NCBI GenBank assembly: GCA_015680685.1
Contig: MNCI01022333.1
Location: 37,249 to 101,248 of the forward strand
DNA: 64,000 nucleotides
Reading direction: 5' to 3'
DNA from: Gnetum montanum
Lineage: Eukaryota > Streptophyta > Gnetopsida > Gnetales > Gnetaceae
Below the pieces are notes generated by a model. That model had not been told where the DNA came from. It saw only the letters and a list, made by a program, of their open reading frames with translations, and ran no database searches. The position numbers and the translations under genes were made by a program. Shown piece after piece: positions 1-12,569 of the stretch (its first letter is position 1; each line of letters begins with the position of its first letter).

Positions 1-300
1 GATAGTATTATGGATATAAAACTTATATTTGGCAATAAGATCATCAACATTATCAATGTAAATGCTCCAAAATTTGACCTAACAAATTCGATCAAGCAAA
101 GTTTTTGAGATTCAATGGATTTTGTGATTTAAGGAACTTTCAAACAAAAAAGCATATTTATTGGGAGGGATTTAATGGTTATGTTGGATCTATGAAGATT
201 ATATATGATAAGATTCACGAAGGACACGAACTTGGAAAGTGAGATGAGATGGAATATTTGCTACTACAAGTTGTAAGTGCCTACAACTTTGGCTATTGAA
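1..300 (+). pseudogene. LINE (RTE-like) endonuclease relic, copy A, cut by window edge
   Basis: Equivalent to 23741-24040. Translated in pieces it matches the endonuclease of RTE-type LINEs: a segment reading like N-I-I-N-V-N-A-P is followed, after stops and a frame change, by a G-x-D-x-N-G-Y-V-G-like segment and a Y-D-K-I-H-K-G-H-E-L-G-like segment. In the family these correspond to the 'SAYAPQ', 'GDLNGHVG' and 'GYERVHGGHGFG' motifs. It is non-functional. The 5' part lies outside the window. Confidence 0.55.
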
Positions 301-411
301 ATGGTGGTATCTTGAATGTTCTAAATTTTCTACATGTACTTGCACCTTGAATCAATGTATACAATGCATGGAACTCATTTATTTTAACTACTCTATGTTA
401 ATTTTCAAGGA

Positions 412-712
412 AAGATCTTTGATGTCCAATTTCATATCTATTATACTCAACTAGGCTCTTCCCATAATAATTGAAAATTCTTCCCTGTTACCTCCTATGT
501 GAATCACCAAGAAATCTATACGATAAGACCACCCACTTATAGTGAACACAACATCATCAACCTATCTTAGTGGTATAATAACAACCTTATCTATAATCAC
601 TAACTTGATATTGCTCTTCTTCAGTGTGGGTAGGTCATAGGCTTTGTACATTTCCTATAAAATGATGTTTAACGTTGAACCTAAGTTTAGTAGAGCTTTG
701 CATAGTGGATTT
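412..712 (-). pseudogene. Retroelement aspartic protease relic, copy A
   Basis: The minus strand translates, apart from two internal stops, into a retrotransposon-type protease: an N-L-G-S-T-L-N-I-I stretch where active proteases have D-[ST]-G-[AS], then a region like L-P-T-L-K-K-S-N-I-K-L, then E-F-S-I-I-M-G-R-A in place of the P-I-I-L-G-R-P flap motif. The catalytic aspartate is replaced by Leu or Asn, so this is a dead fragment. Protease lineage (Athila-like or other) is not resolvable. No gag or reverse transcriptase is recognisable next to it. Confidence 0.5.
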
Positions 713-739
713 CCTGCTAAGATTGGTTATCTTTTATAG

Positions 740-1896
740 AAGAATGTCAACTTTGATTTGGACTCTACATGAGTAAGGACTACTATTTTAATAGTGGTGT
801 TAGCATTTGTTTGTCCTATTGGATGAATTTGTTAATCACATGGAGGCATTTGAATGTTGTTACCCTTTGTTGCTCTCTTACTTAGATGAAGTGATGGGTT
901 CACTAGGATAATCCATAAGGCTTGAAAGTCATAGTGAAAAAAGGGCATTTCCTGTGTTAATGTTTAAAACTACTAGCACCATTATCCATATGTATGTATG
1001 CTACAGGTGGCAATTTTTATGATTTCATACAAACATTTGCTGCAAATTAGTCAACTATCATTTTACATTATTCCTACCACCTTTTACATTTCCACCTACA
1101 ATTGCCTACTTTCTCTGACTTTGTTTCTCCAAGGACTTATGAAAGCAAAGAAGAAAACTGGAAACTGAATGATTTCAAGCCAGAGAACTGGAAACTGAAT
1201 GAAAAATTGATTACCAATGAGTCACCAACAATTCCGACGTTGGTCTGTTGCAGCATCATTTACGTGGTTTTAAGCTACTATGCTGATATCTGCACGAGAC
1301 TGCCAGAGAGTCTTAGATGCTTTATTCCGAAATCTACAGAATCCTATCAATGAAGAAAAATTTCTGCATATTTTAGTGGATAATGTGCTGCGGAAAATTC
1401 CAACAGTTATGTGCATTTTCTAGACAAAAACTTTTACGAAACTTTGAGACCCAAATCCATATTGATAGTGAATAGCGGGTTGAAGAAGGTATCAAATGAT
1501 CATCAACCTACATAACAAATTTAACAACATGAGGATCTGACCATAATGTATATGAATCACATGTATCACATAAACATCTTTGTTTTCTAACACCATCTAA
1601 AAAAGAAATCAAGTTTTTGTCTCTTGATGGAATATTCAACAATTGGCGTCAATGCCTTACCGAGCAAATCTGTGGCTAGATCCATCACTATTATGAATGG
1701 TGGTATACCACTTTGGACTTTGACCTTTTGGAAAAAGTTATCAAATCCAATTTGACTGAACATTTAATTTGTCAAGTGTGGATAGACCCTGAGCAGCAGA
1801 AAAAAGTATCAAATCCAATTTGACTCTTACAAGTCATAGAGCAATTAGTCCATGCTCTACTTATAGCTTGGGTCTACCTCAAAAAACCTAACCAAT
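740..1896. other. No gene recognised (copy A); one short direct repeat
   Basis: AT-rich sequence with no family I recognise. A direct repeat of roughly 33 bp near 1150-1205 contains the word ggaaactgaatg twice. A reading frame of 83 codons (1102-1353) covers this repeat, but copy B breaks it, so I do not call it a gene. Confidence 0.5.
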
Positions 1897-1992
1897 GATA
1901 GGTAGCTCAAGCGGTTAGATCATTGTAACAAACATATCTAGTGATAATTAGCTAAAGGAATTAGTAGGCAAGAGGTTTCTAGTTCGAATCAC
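1897..1992 (+). repeat. tRNA-derived SINE head, copy A
   Basis: The stretch has RNA polymerase III internal promoter words at tRNA-like spacing. A box-A-like ggtagctcaagcgg lies at 1901-1914 and a box-B-like agttcgaatc at 1981-1990. The intervening sequence does not fold into an obvious cloverleaf and lacks a clean acceptor stem, so I read it as a SINE head rather than a tRNA gene. Copy B carries a further 245 bp directly behind box B that copy A lacks. Confidence 0.5.
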
Positions 1993-1997
1993 ACTTA

Positions 1998-2893
1998 TAA
2001 TAATGGCTTTCATATAACTACCTCATGATAAATGACCGATGTTGTGCCTATTGTATATATTTTAAGAATTGGTATGAATATTTCTGTCTATGGTTAAAAC
2101 AATAATTTTTGTTCCAAAAATATAGAATCCATGCCTTGTGATAACCTTTATCCCATCATTTTGATAGCTGATTTTGGTGAAGCAAACTAGAGAGAAATAC
2201 GAGGAAAATATAATTTTAAGGGTTTATTAAAAGGAAAAAATAATTCATATGTAAACTTGAACATTTCATCTTCAGGATCAAAGCATCAGAACATGTCAAT
2301 CCTTTAACTTCCAAATGAAAATTTGGAAGAAAACAATGAACCCCACATGTTGAATGTTTTGACAAACTGATATTTTAGATCATATAATATCAATGCACAA
2401 CAACATCCTTCTTTGATTGATCCCTGCAAGAAGATTTTTTATATAAAAAATTTAAATATAAAACCTATCACTTAATAAAAGAATTGAACCTTCCAGTAAT
2501 TAAAATGCATTAAGGATCTAGCTCTTCATTGAGGAAAATGGCAAAAGATAACTGATGTAACTATCCCCATTTTGCTCGGACAAGGCAAAGAAGATTATGA
2601 GTAATTAAAATGAAGGGCCTAATATAATGAAACATATTTTATTTAAAAGGGTAACTTTGCAATGGCTAAAACTGAACTGTGTAATAAAAAACAGTTTACT
2701 TCATTTCAAAATCACTGACTACCAATAAAAGGCTATCTTAATACATATACATACCTTAATACATATACATACTAAAATGCTTAGCCTGAAAAAAGAAGTA
2801 TTAAGAAAATGACAACTTTAAATTATTAGAATATTTCACAGAGCAAGGAACAAGCCACTCGTTTGTGATCCTATAAAAAAGAATAGAACATAC
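1998..2893. other. No gene recognised (copy A)
   Basis: AT-rich sequence, downstream in the sense of the antisense MPC1 exon. It includes a short direct repeat (ttaatacatatacatac twice, near 2738-2772). I could not identify a further MPC1 exon here. Confidence 0.4.
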
Positions 2894-3029
2894 CCACGAG
2901 CAGAAGCCCAGCGTGACAACTGATATAACTGCACAACTTCATTTGAGGCATGACATGCTAAAAGAAGATAATTGCGAGGCTGAACCATCCAAGCATATCT
3001 CATGAACAAGCCTGAGTATATACACATTG
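2894..3029 (-). pseudogene. MPC1: Mitochondrial pyruvate carrier 1 exon, copy A (open)
   Basis: The minus strand encodes a highly conserved part of plant MPC1, including [16 protein letters not shown] and [16 protein letters not shown]1 is an inner mitochondrial membrane subunit that forms a heteromer with MPC2 to import pyruvate. The exon is bounded by a plausible acceptor (tgtgcag, exon starts 3029) and donor (GTATGT, exon ends 2894), giving 136 nt with no stop. I could not find the exon carrying the upstream G-P-K-T-T-H-F-W-G-P segment or a downstream exon within several kilobases, so this is probably a duplicated single-exon fragment rather than a working gene. A gene with long introns cannot be excluded. 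The equivalent exon in copy B carries two nonsense codons. Confidence 0.8.
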
Positions 3030-4734
3030 CTGCACATTCAGATAAACATAAGAAGCCAAAACAAAGTAGCTATGGTGTCAAAAACACCACCACTGGACAT
3101 AAGAGTAATGAATCTGTGAGAACAAGAATCAGTAACACTAAGAATTATTAAAGAAAGACTGATAAGTAAAAGTAAATGAACAAGTAGTCTGTTGCATGAA
3201 TGTTCCCATCATTACAGTTAACATTGATCATTTTCTTCTTTACTCAATAAAATCCCTAGCTAATTCTGAAGTATATCCCTTTACAACATATAGTACACAG
3301 AACAGAACTGTTTTTATTACATCCTAAATCCCAGCGATCTGCAGTCATTAATTTCTTATAAATCTCAGCATAACCCCTTGAGATTAAACTTGTGAAAAAT
3401 GCAAATCATAGGCAACAAAGAAGTTAACGCTTGTATATTATGTAGTTTAAAAAATATATCTACAAATAATTAGTACTGCCAAAAATTTCACATCCCATAC
3501 TCTCATTTGGCTTTGAGGGCCATTTCTTACATATTAATAGTTTTTCGCCTTCATTTTAATTTTTTTCCCACTTAGTGTTCCACATTGTCAAATGTCAGCT
3601 CAAATCAGTTGGCCTTGTTAGGAGAAGTGTTTTTTGCTTATACACATTTGGATGCTAGACGTGGCAAACTTGGGCTATTTTGTCTAGTGATGAAGACATG
3701 TTTGTGTATAGAAAAGTATTGGCTGCTGAAGGCTAACATTTTCTGAAGGCACAGCTAAATTTTGTATGTGATCTACCTGCATTTCTTTGTTTTAATTCTT
3801 AAATACAACCCCAAAGTCTCTATAAAAAGATAACTTAAATTTTCAACAGTTAATCTACAAGCTCATGTGCCAGCCCTAGTGCTCAAACACTGAATTTTAT
3901 AAATGAAAACGTCAGAATCAGTGTGAATTGGCAATAACTTAGTAAAAAACACATAAGTGGTTAAGCTAATGATGAACTCAGCTTGGAAATATGTGAATAA
4001 ATATCAATCCTGGTTATTGTTCATTTACAATTCAGCATATCAGTTATTGCTTGACATGCTTTCTGCAGCAGTTCGTTAGCATTTTTGTGTCCTACCAATG
4101 ACTGCCACGTCAACATCCTTGTTCAAAGCTCTTACCCTGTCAGGTCATCCTTCCTATCCTAACATATATTAGCAATAAATTGAAAGACTAATGAATCATT
4201 ATTGATATTTTTAAATTAAAAATACCACGTCAAACAATTGAAATAAGCACTAACACCTTTAATTGAAACAACTGAAATATTAGCAAATGCAATATTGAAG
4301 ATTAATAACATATTTTTATGCAATATTTTACATTGAGTACATTAAATATAGATGCAATTGTAAGATTGCAAATTTAATTGATTTGTTCTAAATATTACTT
4401 TGATAATTTTATTAAGGATATTTTCAAAATTCATCGCAAATATATTTCTAGCCGGGAGATAAAATTTCAATTTCATTTTTAATTATGTTTAAAGATCTTA
4501 CAAGGTTTATTATTTTTTAAAAGTCAAAACAATGTTCCCAAAAATTTTAACAATGGTTAAAAGGGCTACTGCCGTAAACTCCAAGATGCAGGCCCTGTTT
4601 ATTCGTTGGTGTTGGTGTCATTCCGGAAACATTTACAAGAAACTGAACGATGGAAACTATCATAAATTTTTTTATATAGAAAAGATGCCGGTTACAACGT
4701 AGTAGATCTAGTAGCGTTTTATTAATCATATCAG
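3030..4734. other. No gene recognised (copy A); retrotransposon empty site
   Basis: AT-rich DNA without a recognisable coding family. It contains the unoccupied target site of the retrotransposon found in copy B: the word ATGTT occurs once at about 4530, flanked by the same sequences that flank the element in copy B. Confidence 0.5.
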
Positions 4735-5480
4735 TAAACCTTTAACCATCAAATCACTTAACCTGGAGTAGTAATTGAATCCTTGAGAAGATGATTATAG
4801 TCATAAAACCCAGGATACAGTGGTAACATAGCCATTATGGGTAAACCTTAGAAATATGGAGAGAGCAGGGCTTGCATGTGCGAGAAGGATGATTACAGTC
4901 ACAAGACGCAGGAGAGCAACAGCGCACCCTGTAAGGGGCGGCTGGGGCTGGCTAGCACTACCACTGTAATGGGGGCTAGCACTACCACTGTAACTATAGG
5001 TAAACCTAAAACAGAAGATAGCATAGATCCAGAAAAGCCACAACATTGCAGCAACTACTTTGTTCTTGTGAAAATTTTGTAGCTTCATTGCATTCAGAGG
5101 CTGAGGCGGACGATAATTCACGTAATGCGGACAACTGACGTTGCAGTTGTTCTGCACAGTGTGCTTACGCAAATATCTAAGATCTCTATAAGAAACCCAT
5201 CCTTTACCTTCTACCGTTTTTGGTCCTTTTATACTAAGTTTCTGTAAGAAACTTCTCAAAAATTGTGTATGGGTTCAAAAGACGCGTTACGCGTTTTCTC
5301 CACAATTCAAAGTGAACGCATTTTTCAGGTTTAGAACCTGTTGTTTTTGTCCTTTGGAAGAAACTTCTCAAACATTTTGTGCATGGACCCAGAAAACGCG
5401 TTACACAATTTTGACTTTCAATGTGAACGCGTTTTCCTGATTTAGAACCCGTAGTTTTCATCCTTTGGAAGAAACACAAG
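4735..5480. repeat. Older duplicated block 1, copy A, with internal tandem repeats
   Basis: This block resembles 12570-13350 in the same unit, sharing phrases such as tttaaccatcaaatcac, cagccattatgggtaaacc and gaaacttctca. It contains two to three degenerate repeats of about 125 bp, each with a gaaacttctca start, a gcatggaccca word and an acgcgttacgcg-like word. Similarity to the second block continues patchily towards 7165 and 15400. Both blocks therefore look like the upstream regions of receptor kinase copies duplicated long before the 23.7-kb event. Confidence 0.65.
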
Positions 5481-7047
5481 AATTTTCTTGGATAAACTTC
5501 TTAAAAATGAATGCAATCAGTTATTTTGAATCAAACCACATTGTGGTTTACAATATGCAATGGTACATGCTGAGCTCAGTTCATTTTAATTTTATACTTT
5601 AAAAAGAGATTTACGCTTATAATTTTATACTTTAAAAAGAGATTTACACTTATAGTCAAATACATAAGTTAGAACTTCATGGCTTACAGAATCAAATTTT
5701 GAAAATGTAATATCAGTAACTATGGTAAATCTCATATCATCATGGTCTACAATTTTGATTTGCAATAGCTCACAAGTTGTTAACCATAAAAATAATGTAT
5801 ATGATACTATTTTATAACTTTCATACTTCAAAATGAGCTCACGTGCATCTCACTTGTCTGCGTTAATAAGGGCAATAAATCTGCATCCTTTTTTGCCTAC
5901 CATGGTTTCATCATGTTAATAACAATTATAACTCTGTTAAAAAGTCCTTTGAAATGTAGTAAATTTACATTATTTAGGTTAATGAATGTATGCTATTATT
6001 TTACTTATTCAACTAAAATTGTAGAGCTTATTCAGCCCAATTACTTTGCCTGCCAAATGAGTTTTTACCATGATCAAAATCAACTTGTGGTCTGCTCATG
6101 ATGAACTTTTCATACCAATTTCAAATTCCTTATTCAAATAATACTAAGAAGAGACTTCTATATGTAAGGATATTTGCTAATTCTGATTTTATTTTTTTGT
6201 ATAAATTAATTTCAAGGTCTTTATTCAGATAAGACTTGCAAGCAGTGTTTCACCGATTTCTATGAGACTAGGAATCGGAAAAGTTGGGAGGTATCCTTAA
6301 ATATCTTAAGGGATGCCATGGGTTTTTTAAAATGTCATGGGGATGCAATGGGTACATGAGAAAGAATAATTATACATAAGACATTCAGCTTTCACGGTAT
6401 CGAAAGTTATGGATAAATTTGTTATTCTTGAGATATTTTAAACATCTACAAATCATTTTGACAATATTTTAGAAGAAAATAAAAAATTTTTATTGGTATC
6501 TTTTTTGCATTTTGATGCCAAAATATGCTAAACGTTCTACCTGCAAAACATTCGTAGACCAGGGACATTCCAAACATGATTTTTCCTTGCTTAATACTGC
6601 ATACAAAAAACTTTATGTGTAACGATATTTGCTAATTCCTGTTTTATTTTCTGGTATAAATCCAAAATGGCTTCGATTTTCAACCGTCACTTCAACTATT
6701 ACAAAACCCAGCTCATGTGACCTGTGCATATGGGGGGCAAGGTCAAAGAATTCCGAGTCGGAAAACTGAACATTCTCAGTATGTAATTGTTGCAGCAGGC
6801 TTTGAAACGGCCCTCTACTTCTTCAATTTCTGCGGCGGAACGTTAAAAATCATAGACGTAAGAAGCAGCTCTCTATTTATTTAGACACGCAACCTTGGTA
6901 ACACGTGAGGGTAGGTGGAAGCCTTGGATTCCCATCAGGGTAGGTGGCAGCCTCGTCCGCTGTCCATAAGACGATCTTCAAATTTGCACCACAATCCAAG
7001 ACTCTTCCAAGCATCTGATCCATCTCTTCTAGGTCGTTAAATTCAGC
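5481..7047. other. No gene recognised (copy A); degraded upstream region
   Basis: Part of the older duplicated upstream region: 5500-5650 is similar to 13755-13895. No coding family is recognisable. Copy B has an extra 165-bp segment corresponding to the point near 6068. Confidence 0.45.
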
Positions 7048-7165
7048 AATGCAAGCCAGTGAGGCCAAATATTCTGCAATGTTTTGGATAAGTTGGACAA
7101 TCCGATGGTAAATATGCTGCGTAGAAGTGCTGTATTATGGCATCTAATTTTGGTTGCCATTTTGG
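7048..7165 (+). pseudogene. 5' fragment of an LRR receptor kinase, copy A
   Basis: This fragment is similar to the promoter-proximal region and signal peptide of the full gene at 15327. It shares the 5' untranslated words around gataagttgg and the coding word agaagtgctgtattatggca, which gives the residues R-S-A-V-L-W-H-L. Similarity stops at about 7165, after the signal peptide, and none of the LRR or kinase part follows. The reading frame continues to 7524 as unrelated sequence. It is best explained as a receptor kinase truncated early in this locus's history and later overrun by repeat sequence. Confidence 0.65.
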
Positions 7166-7639
7166 TTGCCATTTCTCCTAACCCCTACACCTTGGGTCAT
7201 CACCGATGTTATATCTCTAGAATCCATATCAGCCATATCACAACTCAGCCAATGGACCTTACATTGAAGCAAGGTATTGATTGTATTGTAATTTACTTAT
7301 CCTTGCTCATATGTGACTGTGTTGTCTGTGCATATAGCAATCATACAACAATGGATTGGACCTGGAGGAAACACTTAGGATGGACTAGTGCTGGAACAAT
7401 TGTGCAAGGCACAAGATTGATGGTGCGTGCATGGATGGACAAAGGAAGGCGTAATCTTGGCATCGCAGCAACACGTCTTCTCCTTTCTTTTCTCTCTCTC
7501 TCTTCTCTCTTAGTCACCAAATAAGCCTGGATGTCAATTGTGTATAGTGTTCACTCTTGTAGTTATGAACACTAATGTTGCCATGTATTGTAATGTTGAT
7601 TCGTTCACATTTCACCCCATTCACCATTAGTTGTCATTC

Positions 7640-8481
7640 AAGTCAATAATCCCATACCTTCCCAATATTTTGTAAGGAACTCGAGTAAGAGTTTTCATTC
7701 AGTCATGGGGGTATGATGAGCCGCAATATCATGTCCTGCCTCATCTTCTATAAATAAGAGGTGGCACCCTTTGTTCAAAGGAGTTAGCCTTAGACCCTTA
7801 GCTAGATTCTTGCAGTTTAGTCATTCCAGAATTAGAATAATTTCTATGTGCCCACAATAGCAGTCATAGAGTGAATGGATCTTTATTCGAGCAATTTGTA
7901 CCTGAGCACACACATTTGTGTATGGCAATAAAGATGAACTTTATGATAAACCTTGCAGCATACAAATTAAGCTAATTAGTAATTAATTATTATTGAATGT
8001 TTAATGCTTTCCTAGTTAATTAATATCTCTCTCAACCTTGGACCCTCTTAGTTAAGTACATTCAGTATGACCGCTTCGAGCATGCGTGTAGCACTTGGTA
8101 ATCAAGTAACGATCAGTGTTTGGTAATCCTAGCAGCGTTGCACTGGTTTAGGATGCGTACAGAAAGTGGGAACGGATATTGGTGTTAGGAACAATTAGAA
8201 ACTAGTTAATGAATAGTTAAGATAAATTAGCCACTTAGTTCTCTCTCCCTCTACTGTATTAGCAGAAGACATAAAAAGACCAAAGTTATAAAAATCATAT
8301 ACCTCAAGCTTACTTAACCATACAACTGTGACAATACAAGTAAGTTTGAGAAGACAACGATTGATTAACCCTAAGTGTTCCATTTAGGTGCGTAAGCACT
8401 TAGTCCTTGGAGTATGACCGGATCGTGCGTGAAACGCTCATATTCGTATGGTTGAGTGTAGGGGTACCTCGCCACTCATCA
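7640..8481 (+). repeat. LTR-like repeat R1, copy A
   Basis: One of three related LTR-like sequences in each unit. It has a TATA box (TATAAATA at 7749-7756), a downstream region with aataaag words and an end in ...ggggtacctcgccactcatca, shared with the repeats ending at 20949 (same strand) and starting at 21074 (opposite strand). No primer-binding site follows, so it may be a solo LTR. I could not define its start or a target-site duplication. Confidence 0.5.
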
Positions 8482-8729
8482 TGTACAAAGATTCTATTTT
8501 ACAAAAAAAAAACAAAATATAAAGAAATGATTTTTCAAGTTGAAAGGGTCCATCTTATATAGAATTGATCAACCTTTTGTCCCATATCCCTCTTCCAATA
8601 TTACCATAGCTACTATGGACTCTCTACATCAAAATGCAAGAGGAGTCATAACCCCTTAAATAGCAAAAGCTATTATATTTTCCTCTTCATGGAGCACAAA
8701 GTTTTTGGGGTAAAGTCTCAGGATACAAG

Positions 8730-9185
8730 CTAAACAAAGGTTTTTAATAAAATATTCAAAATGTTTTGAACTTTGGAAATGTCAACAAATTTTTCTTTGA
8801 ATTATTGTCTGTAATTTCAATAATCACTTCTTCATACAATCTTTGAGTTGTAATGAAATGTGAAGGGAGGCCAATTTTATGCAAGTGCAACCATAGTTTT
8901 GTACAAATCACTGAATCATTTTAGTAGGCATTCTTGCAAACTCTATGTAGTGTCTAAGAATAACTAAATGATCAATAGTGGAGTGATGTTGTTTGCTTAA
9001 CATCTTGCCCTAACTTGGTTACTTTTAGCCCAATAATTGATTCTCTTTTCTAGCATTGTGCCCAACAACTTAGCAAAAATATTTCTCACAATAATCATTT
9101 AATAATCGTTCAAATTATTTTTATCCCCCTTTTTATATAATAAGATAGCTTTAGTAATTTTCCAATGTCAATTATATAGAACATA
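8730..9185 (-). pseudogene. LINE reverse transcriptase relic, copy A
   Basis: The minus strand shows the start of a LINE reverse transcriptase: I-T-K-A-I-L-L-Y-K-K-G-D-K-N-N-like sequence, then I-F-A-K-L-L-G-T-M-L-E-K-R-like, then H-S-T-I-D-H-L-V-I-L-R-like sequence. In RTE-type LINEs these are the 'YKKGDK..NYRPI', 'K....L..R' and 'G.STIDHL.TLR' motifs. Frame breaks and stops interrupt it, and the catalytic YADD region is not seen. It may come from the same family as the endonuclease relic near 23600. Confidence 0.55.
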
Positions 9186-11724
9186 TAATCATTGTTGGTA
9201 TGGCTTCTATAAGCACCATCATGAAAAACACACTTGTATTCTATGTCCTAATGGGTCAAGGTGATACTCAAACAAAAACGTGTAGACTTTGAAGTTCATA
9301 CCTCTAGAGCTTTCTATAAATTAGTCTCCATGGCCATCTCTCATTGTGACACATGTGCACTATCAATTTGTAAGTTTGTAATATGACACATGTGCACTAT
9401 CAATTTTATTATAAAATTAATATAAAAAGTGAAATTTAGTATTCCAAATACATTCGTCTCCTAAACCCACCTTAGGCTCATAAACTCATTTTAAAATATC
9501 CTTAATCCTCATTTCAAATTGCAAATTTTTCTAATGCACTGTCCAAACAATCATTTGTCATGCAAGCTCGGCTCTTCCATTTTTGTTGTGTAATATTATA
9601 GCCTTGTATTACCAAAGTAAGAATTTTAGTTCCAAAACCTATTTCCTAATTTAAGATTCTTTGCTCCACAAGTATGATTATTGATTTTATAATTTCTTCG
9701 GGTGGACACTTCCGTAGTAAGTGGGGGGGTGGGGGGCAAGTGTTATTCGGAATGACTGGCCTCTTTATTGGATGTTGCTTACGTGCAGAGACACGTAACA
9801 TAGCAAGAAACAGAGGTCCTATTTTGAAGTGTCGATTTCCTCGTCATAGTTGACTTCAAATGGAATGAAATTGTAAACAGAGAAGCAATGATGTTTTACA
9901 AGATTAAATGAACAAGGTGCATAAATCACTTTCAGTTTTTTTCCCTCATTTTTTACCGTTTCCCTTGACGGCCATGCGACTTCTTTTCAAGAAAAAGATG
10001 CGAACATGTGAGCATGGGTTAGGAGCTTTTTCTGATACAGAACAAATTCAAAATCTGAGAACTAAAACCAAGTTTCAGATAAAACAGAAGGTTACAGTAA
10101 TTAGAGAATTCATAGAAAATAAGAGAGCCAGTATAGTTAAGGATGGGCAGATGTCATCAGGAGAGAAATCATTTGAGTTTGCGAATCTTTCCTGCTAGTA
10201 ATTAGTTAAAATACTGGAAATTAATCATCATGCTTCATCAGGATTACGGTTCTTAACGAATTTTCATAAACAGAGCATTATTGATTCTGGTTCACAATTC
10301 CCAAACGCAATCACGTTCCAAAGCAATTTTGACCTTTAACGACATGATACATCTACGTCTATTTCATATACTGAATTTTACAAAAATGATATATTTATCT
10401 ATTTTTAATAAATAGAAACGGTGATATAAACTTATTTATGATACAGTTACTTTTAAAACATAATTTTAATATCTTTGGAGGATTTCTCTGAAATCTAGAC
10501 TTACAATTTTACTTATCACAATTCTTTTGCAATTCTTGCAAAATTTTGCAACCACTAACACTATCCAAAGTCTCCCAAAATTATGATTTTTAAGGGCTCT
10601 AAACTTCAGCAAATCCAAACTTTTTAAAATATAGTTATAAGATTAAAAGGCAGGGTAAATTTAATTCTAAAAATATTTTTGAAAAGAAAAAATATGCAAA
10701 CTATGAATAATAAAAAAATATTCTTATAACTATTTGAACAACCATTTACATGCAAATAAAATCTATATAATCTTTAACATGTCTAATTAAAATGGTTTTA
10801 AAAGGGAAGGAAGATAAAATTGAAGCTTTATTAAGTCTAAAGACGCATCAGATATATGGAACGGGTATTACATTTTCGTTGAAAAATACAAATTGACTAA
10901 GCATTAATAAGGGTAGAAAAAAAAAACAAATGATACAAGTTTTTTCCTGCAACATGCCAACCAACCAAGTGATTCCAACCAACCAAGTGATTCCTGCTTT
11001 GGGCGAAAATACGCATGTTGTAGCTTCCAAGTTGCAAGTACCTGTTTCTTGGCAGGCAATATTTTTGGCCGAGAGACCAATACAGTGCATGGAAAGTCCA
11101 GGCCATAGAAAAAAAATGCTATGTAAAGTCTACGCCATGGAAAAGAAACACTATAAATCAAATTAATAGAAATTTTCACAAGAATTATTATTGAATAAGG
11201 TACAATCATTTTGATTTTGGTTTTCAATATGAATATCAATTCTCAATAAATCAATTCAAGATTTTATTAATTTGTAAAATATATAAGATTCTCTCGAGCT
11301 AAATAATAGATATATATTATGAATATATAGTTAAACTAGTTAAAATCAGTCAAACTAAACGTGAGAATCAGAGAAGAGCCGTAAAATTATTCTATAAAAT
11401 TGCAGCAACGTATTGGCATTCATGGAAGCTTTGTCTCTTCATTTTGGTAATGCAAGTAAGGAAGGATCTTAAAGGAATGAAATGAAATGTGCATATTTTA
11501 TTAGTGTTTGAGCTCATCCTTTAATTGCCTTGTAATATCCACAGAGAGGATGAGAAAATGTACTTCTAAAAATAACGTATAATTTCTGGAGAAAGAAAAC
11601 TTAAAATAAATCGTGAAGCTGTAAAATTAGGCTACGCTGATGAACAAACCATCGTCAATGCTAACGTGCAAATGTTACCCCTGAACATGATAAAAATTTC
11701 CATTTTAACTTGGCTCATTACCAG
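9186..11724. other. No gene recognised (copy A)
   Basis: AT-rich intergenic sequence. A 96-codon frame at 9908-10198 exists in both copies, but most base differences between them change the amino acid, which argues against a gene. A 15-bp direct repeat (accaaccaagtgattcc-type) lies near 10960-10995. A G-rich tract at 9722-9737 is polymorphic between the copies. Confidence 0.45.
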
Positions 11725-12150
11725 ATGCTTTCAAGGTTCATAGAAAATCCAAAAACTATAACATGTGACAGAATTGACTTTTCTTGCAAGCTCGTTTAAC
11801 TTGACTTAGTGGGGATCGTTTTAATGTTCATAGACAGGCCCAGTGTATAGAAAGACCACGTTTATGCAAATCTTGATTGATGTGACTTTTCAGAAAGACC
11901 ACATTTATGCAAATCTTGATTGACTTGACGTTTCTTTTAATCATGGAAGTGGAAGTGGGATGGTTCTAAGGCCTGCTCTATAGAAAAAGTGTTTATGTAA
12001 ATATTGATTGATTTGACTTGAAGTTTCTTGTAGTCGTAGCAGCGGGGATGGTTCCAAGGTTCATAGAAAGGCCCAAATAATGCACGTTTGATTGATTTGA
12101 CTTACAATCATGGTCACAAGGGCGATGTTCCAAGGTATCCTAGAAAGTTT
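11725..12150. repeat. Degenerate tandem repeats of about 95-120 bp, copy A
   Basis: Four to five imperfect units repeat words such as aaggttcatagaaa, atgcaaatcttgattga and ttgacttg. Two neighbouring units (about 11850 and 11893) share a long stretch around gaaagaccacgtttatgc. No coding potential is evident. Function, if any, is unknown. Confidence 0.55.
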
Positions 12151-12569
12151 CTTAACCACAACAATTTTATGTTGTGTACATGTGTATCTTATGCTTTACA
12201 TCGCATCATGTTAACATCCATAAACATAATGACTTTCATACTCACTTACTGGCCGATAAACACAAAATTTCCTTCAATTGAATGCTTGGACTCCAAAACA
12301 TGTAGATACTCATTGGAGCCTTTTGGATAAAAACAAAATCATGGAAAGCTCAAAAATCAACCATCTTGAAAGTGGGTTTTTGGAGTTCTTAAGTGAGACT
12401 CGTCCCCACGGGCAGATTTTTTTTCTCTGGATTCTTAAACATGCTTATCTGTCTGACTGTTAACGTTTAGCATATAAATTCCAATCGCCCTGCCCTGTAA
12501 ATTCAGCACAACAGTAAATCCGGCATAAGTTTGGTGGCATGATACTCCGCACAGTCCAAGAGTAGTAAG
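12151..12569. other. No gene recognised (copy A)
   Basis: I see no recognisable gene, repeat or structural element here. Short open frames on both strands are not supported by any family resemblance. Confidence 0.4.

Noticed and set aside
1102-1353. An 83-codon frame near the start of the window
   Set aside because: It spans a short direct repeat and is not preserved in copy B.
1897-1992. A tRNA gene
   Set aside because: Box A and box B words are present, but no acceptor stem or cloverleaf could be drawn, and the sequence continues as repeat-like DNA in copy B. A SINE fits better.
7084-7524. A complete 146-residue membrane protein
   Set aside because: Only the first 30 or so residues match the receptor kinase signal peptide; the rest is unrelated sequence running into an LTR-like repeat.
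9908-10198. A 96-codon open frame present in both copies
   Set aside because: Most differences between the copies change the amino acid, there is no recognisable domain, and base composition is like the surrounding non-coding DNA.
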